Positions 63,695 through 64,000 of a stretch of 64,000 nt of DNA are shown here, in pieces (positions within the stretch are counted from its first letter, which is position 1; every line of letters starts with the position of its first letter). Origin of the DNA: Arenibacter antarcticus (GTDB lineage: Bacteria > Bacteroidota > Bacteroidia > Flavobacteriales > Flavobacteriaceae); contig NZ_CP166679.1 in assembly GCF_041320605.1 (NCBI RefSeq), forward strand, positions 4,140,001 to 4,204,000, in the 5' to 3' direction. A program made the position numbers and the translations under genes. Under the pieces are notes generated by a model. That model saw only the letters and a program-made list of their open reading frames with translations. It had not been told where the DNA came from and searched no databases.

Positions 63695-64000
63695 ATGAAA
63701 TACATATTTCTATCCGCTACTATACTGATGTCCCTATCCGTATTTTCCCAAGCAAAGCTGCGTGGCAAAGTTACAGACGAATCTAACCTGCCCATTGCCG
63801 GGGCCACCATTTACATTGAGGACCTGAAATTGGGCACCATGACCGATTTTAACGGAGATTATAGATTGGAAGCTATCCCTCAAGGCAGTTACAATTTTAA
63901 TATCCGTATGCTGGGATACCAAAGTCAAACCAAAAACCTCCATCTGGAGACAAATGCCGACCAGGTGTTAAATATCACCCTAAGAGAAGATATCAGCAAT
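63695..64000 (+). CDS. TonB-dependent receptor, N-terminal part only
   Basis: An ATG at 63695 opens a frame that runs to the window end (102 codons). It encodes a signal peptide (YIFLSATILMSLSVFSQ) and a carboxypeptidase-regulatory-like domain (LRGKVTDESNLPIAGATIYIEDLKLGT, TDFNGDY) like those before TonB-dependent receptor plugs. No TonB box or plug is visible yet. It should be an outer-membrane transporter; SusC-type or siderophore-type cannot be told from this part. Confidence 0.8.
   Translation, partial: MKYIFLSATILMSLSVFSQAKLRGKVTDESNLPIAGATIYIEDLKLGTMTDFNGDYRLEAIPQGSYNFNIRMLGYQSQTKNLHLETNADQVLNITLREDISN

Overview
The window is low-GC bacterial DNA from a member of the Bacteroidota, almost certainly the family Flavobacteriaceae. 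The evidence is a SusC/SusD pair, TAnnTTTG-type -7 promoter boxes with -33 TTTG-like boxes, AT-rich start regions without strong Shine-Dalgarno sequences, DUF4290 and DUF493 genes, and a Bacteroidota-type (CTnDOT-like) conjugation system. A marine or host-glycan-foraging flavobacterium is a reasonable guess; genus cannot be fixed from the sequence alone.

Layout. (1) 1-7.4 kb: a glycan/sialic-acid utilisation locus with a GH20 hexosaminidase (cut by the window edge), an N-acetylneuraminate-lyase-like aldolase, and a divergent SusC/SusD outer-membrane import pair. The two divergent promoters carry the same inverted repeat ATTATGT-N3-ACATAAT directly after the -7 box, a GntR-type operator signature. 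The susC copy has an apparent +1 frameshift just after its signal peptide. (2) 7.6-16.1 kb: housekeeping genes (murA with Asp in place of the catalytic Cys, DUF4290, DUF493, a P-loop ATPase, recQ, fmt, HU, yqgE, a class IV aminotransferase, a START-like protein) and tRNA-Met(CAT). (3) 16.1-17.5 kb: decayed DNA with a broken ISL3-family transposase. (4) 17.5-22.9 kb: sulfite assimilation, i.e. 1-Cys peroxiredoxin, cysJ and cysI behind a LysR gene, with a perfect LysR-type palindrome at about -65.

(5) 23.4-59.6 kb: an integrative-conjugative-type element without a visible integrase. It holds an M23 peptidase, two TOPRIM-like/DUF3991-type proteins, a DUF3945-like protein, a TraG/VirD4-type coupling ATPase, an XRE regulator, a defence island, MobB/MobA relaxosome genes, ParA, and a tra operon in the order E-F-G-I-J-K-M-N-O-Q. 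The last gene encodes a 1014-residue TraQ-like lipoprotein with about eight tandem domains. The defence island (31.6-42.1 kb, all minus strand) is a compact run: a Fic protein, a one-polypeptide type IIG restriction-modification enzyme, a Gabija-like pair (OLD-family ATPase/TOPRIM nuclease plus UvrD-like helicase), and a third, tightly linked gene for a CoiA-like zinc/nuclease protein with a long charged coiled coil. That third gene is the strongest candidate for an undescribed component.

(6) Two related, structured-looking noncoding elements (about 45.26-45.42 and 58.86-59.02 kb) bracket the tra operon. They share an 18/22 block whose differences are all transitions, an identical 11-mer, 103-104 nt spacing between the two, and a differently sequenced but equally placed 5' hairpin. 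(7) 60.6-64 kb: a PA2169/DUF2383-like four-helix protein, a small DUF6747-like membrane protein, a REC-only regulator, a LytTR response regulator, and the start of a second TonB-dependent receptor.
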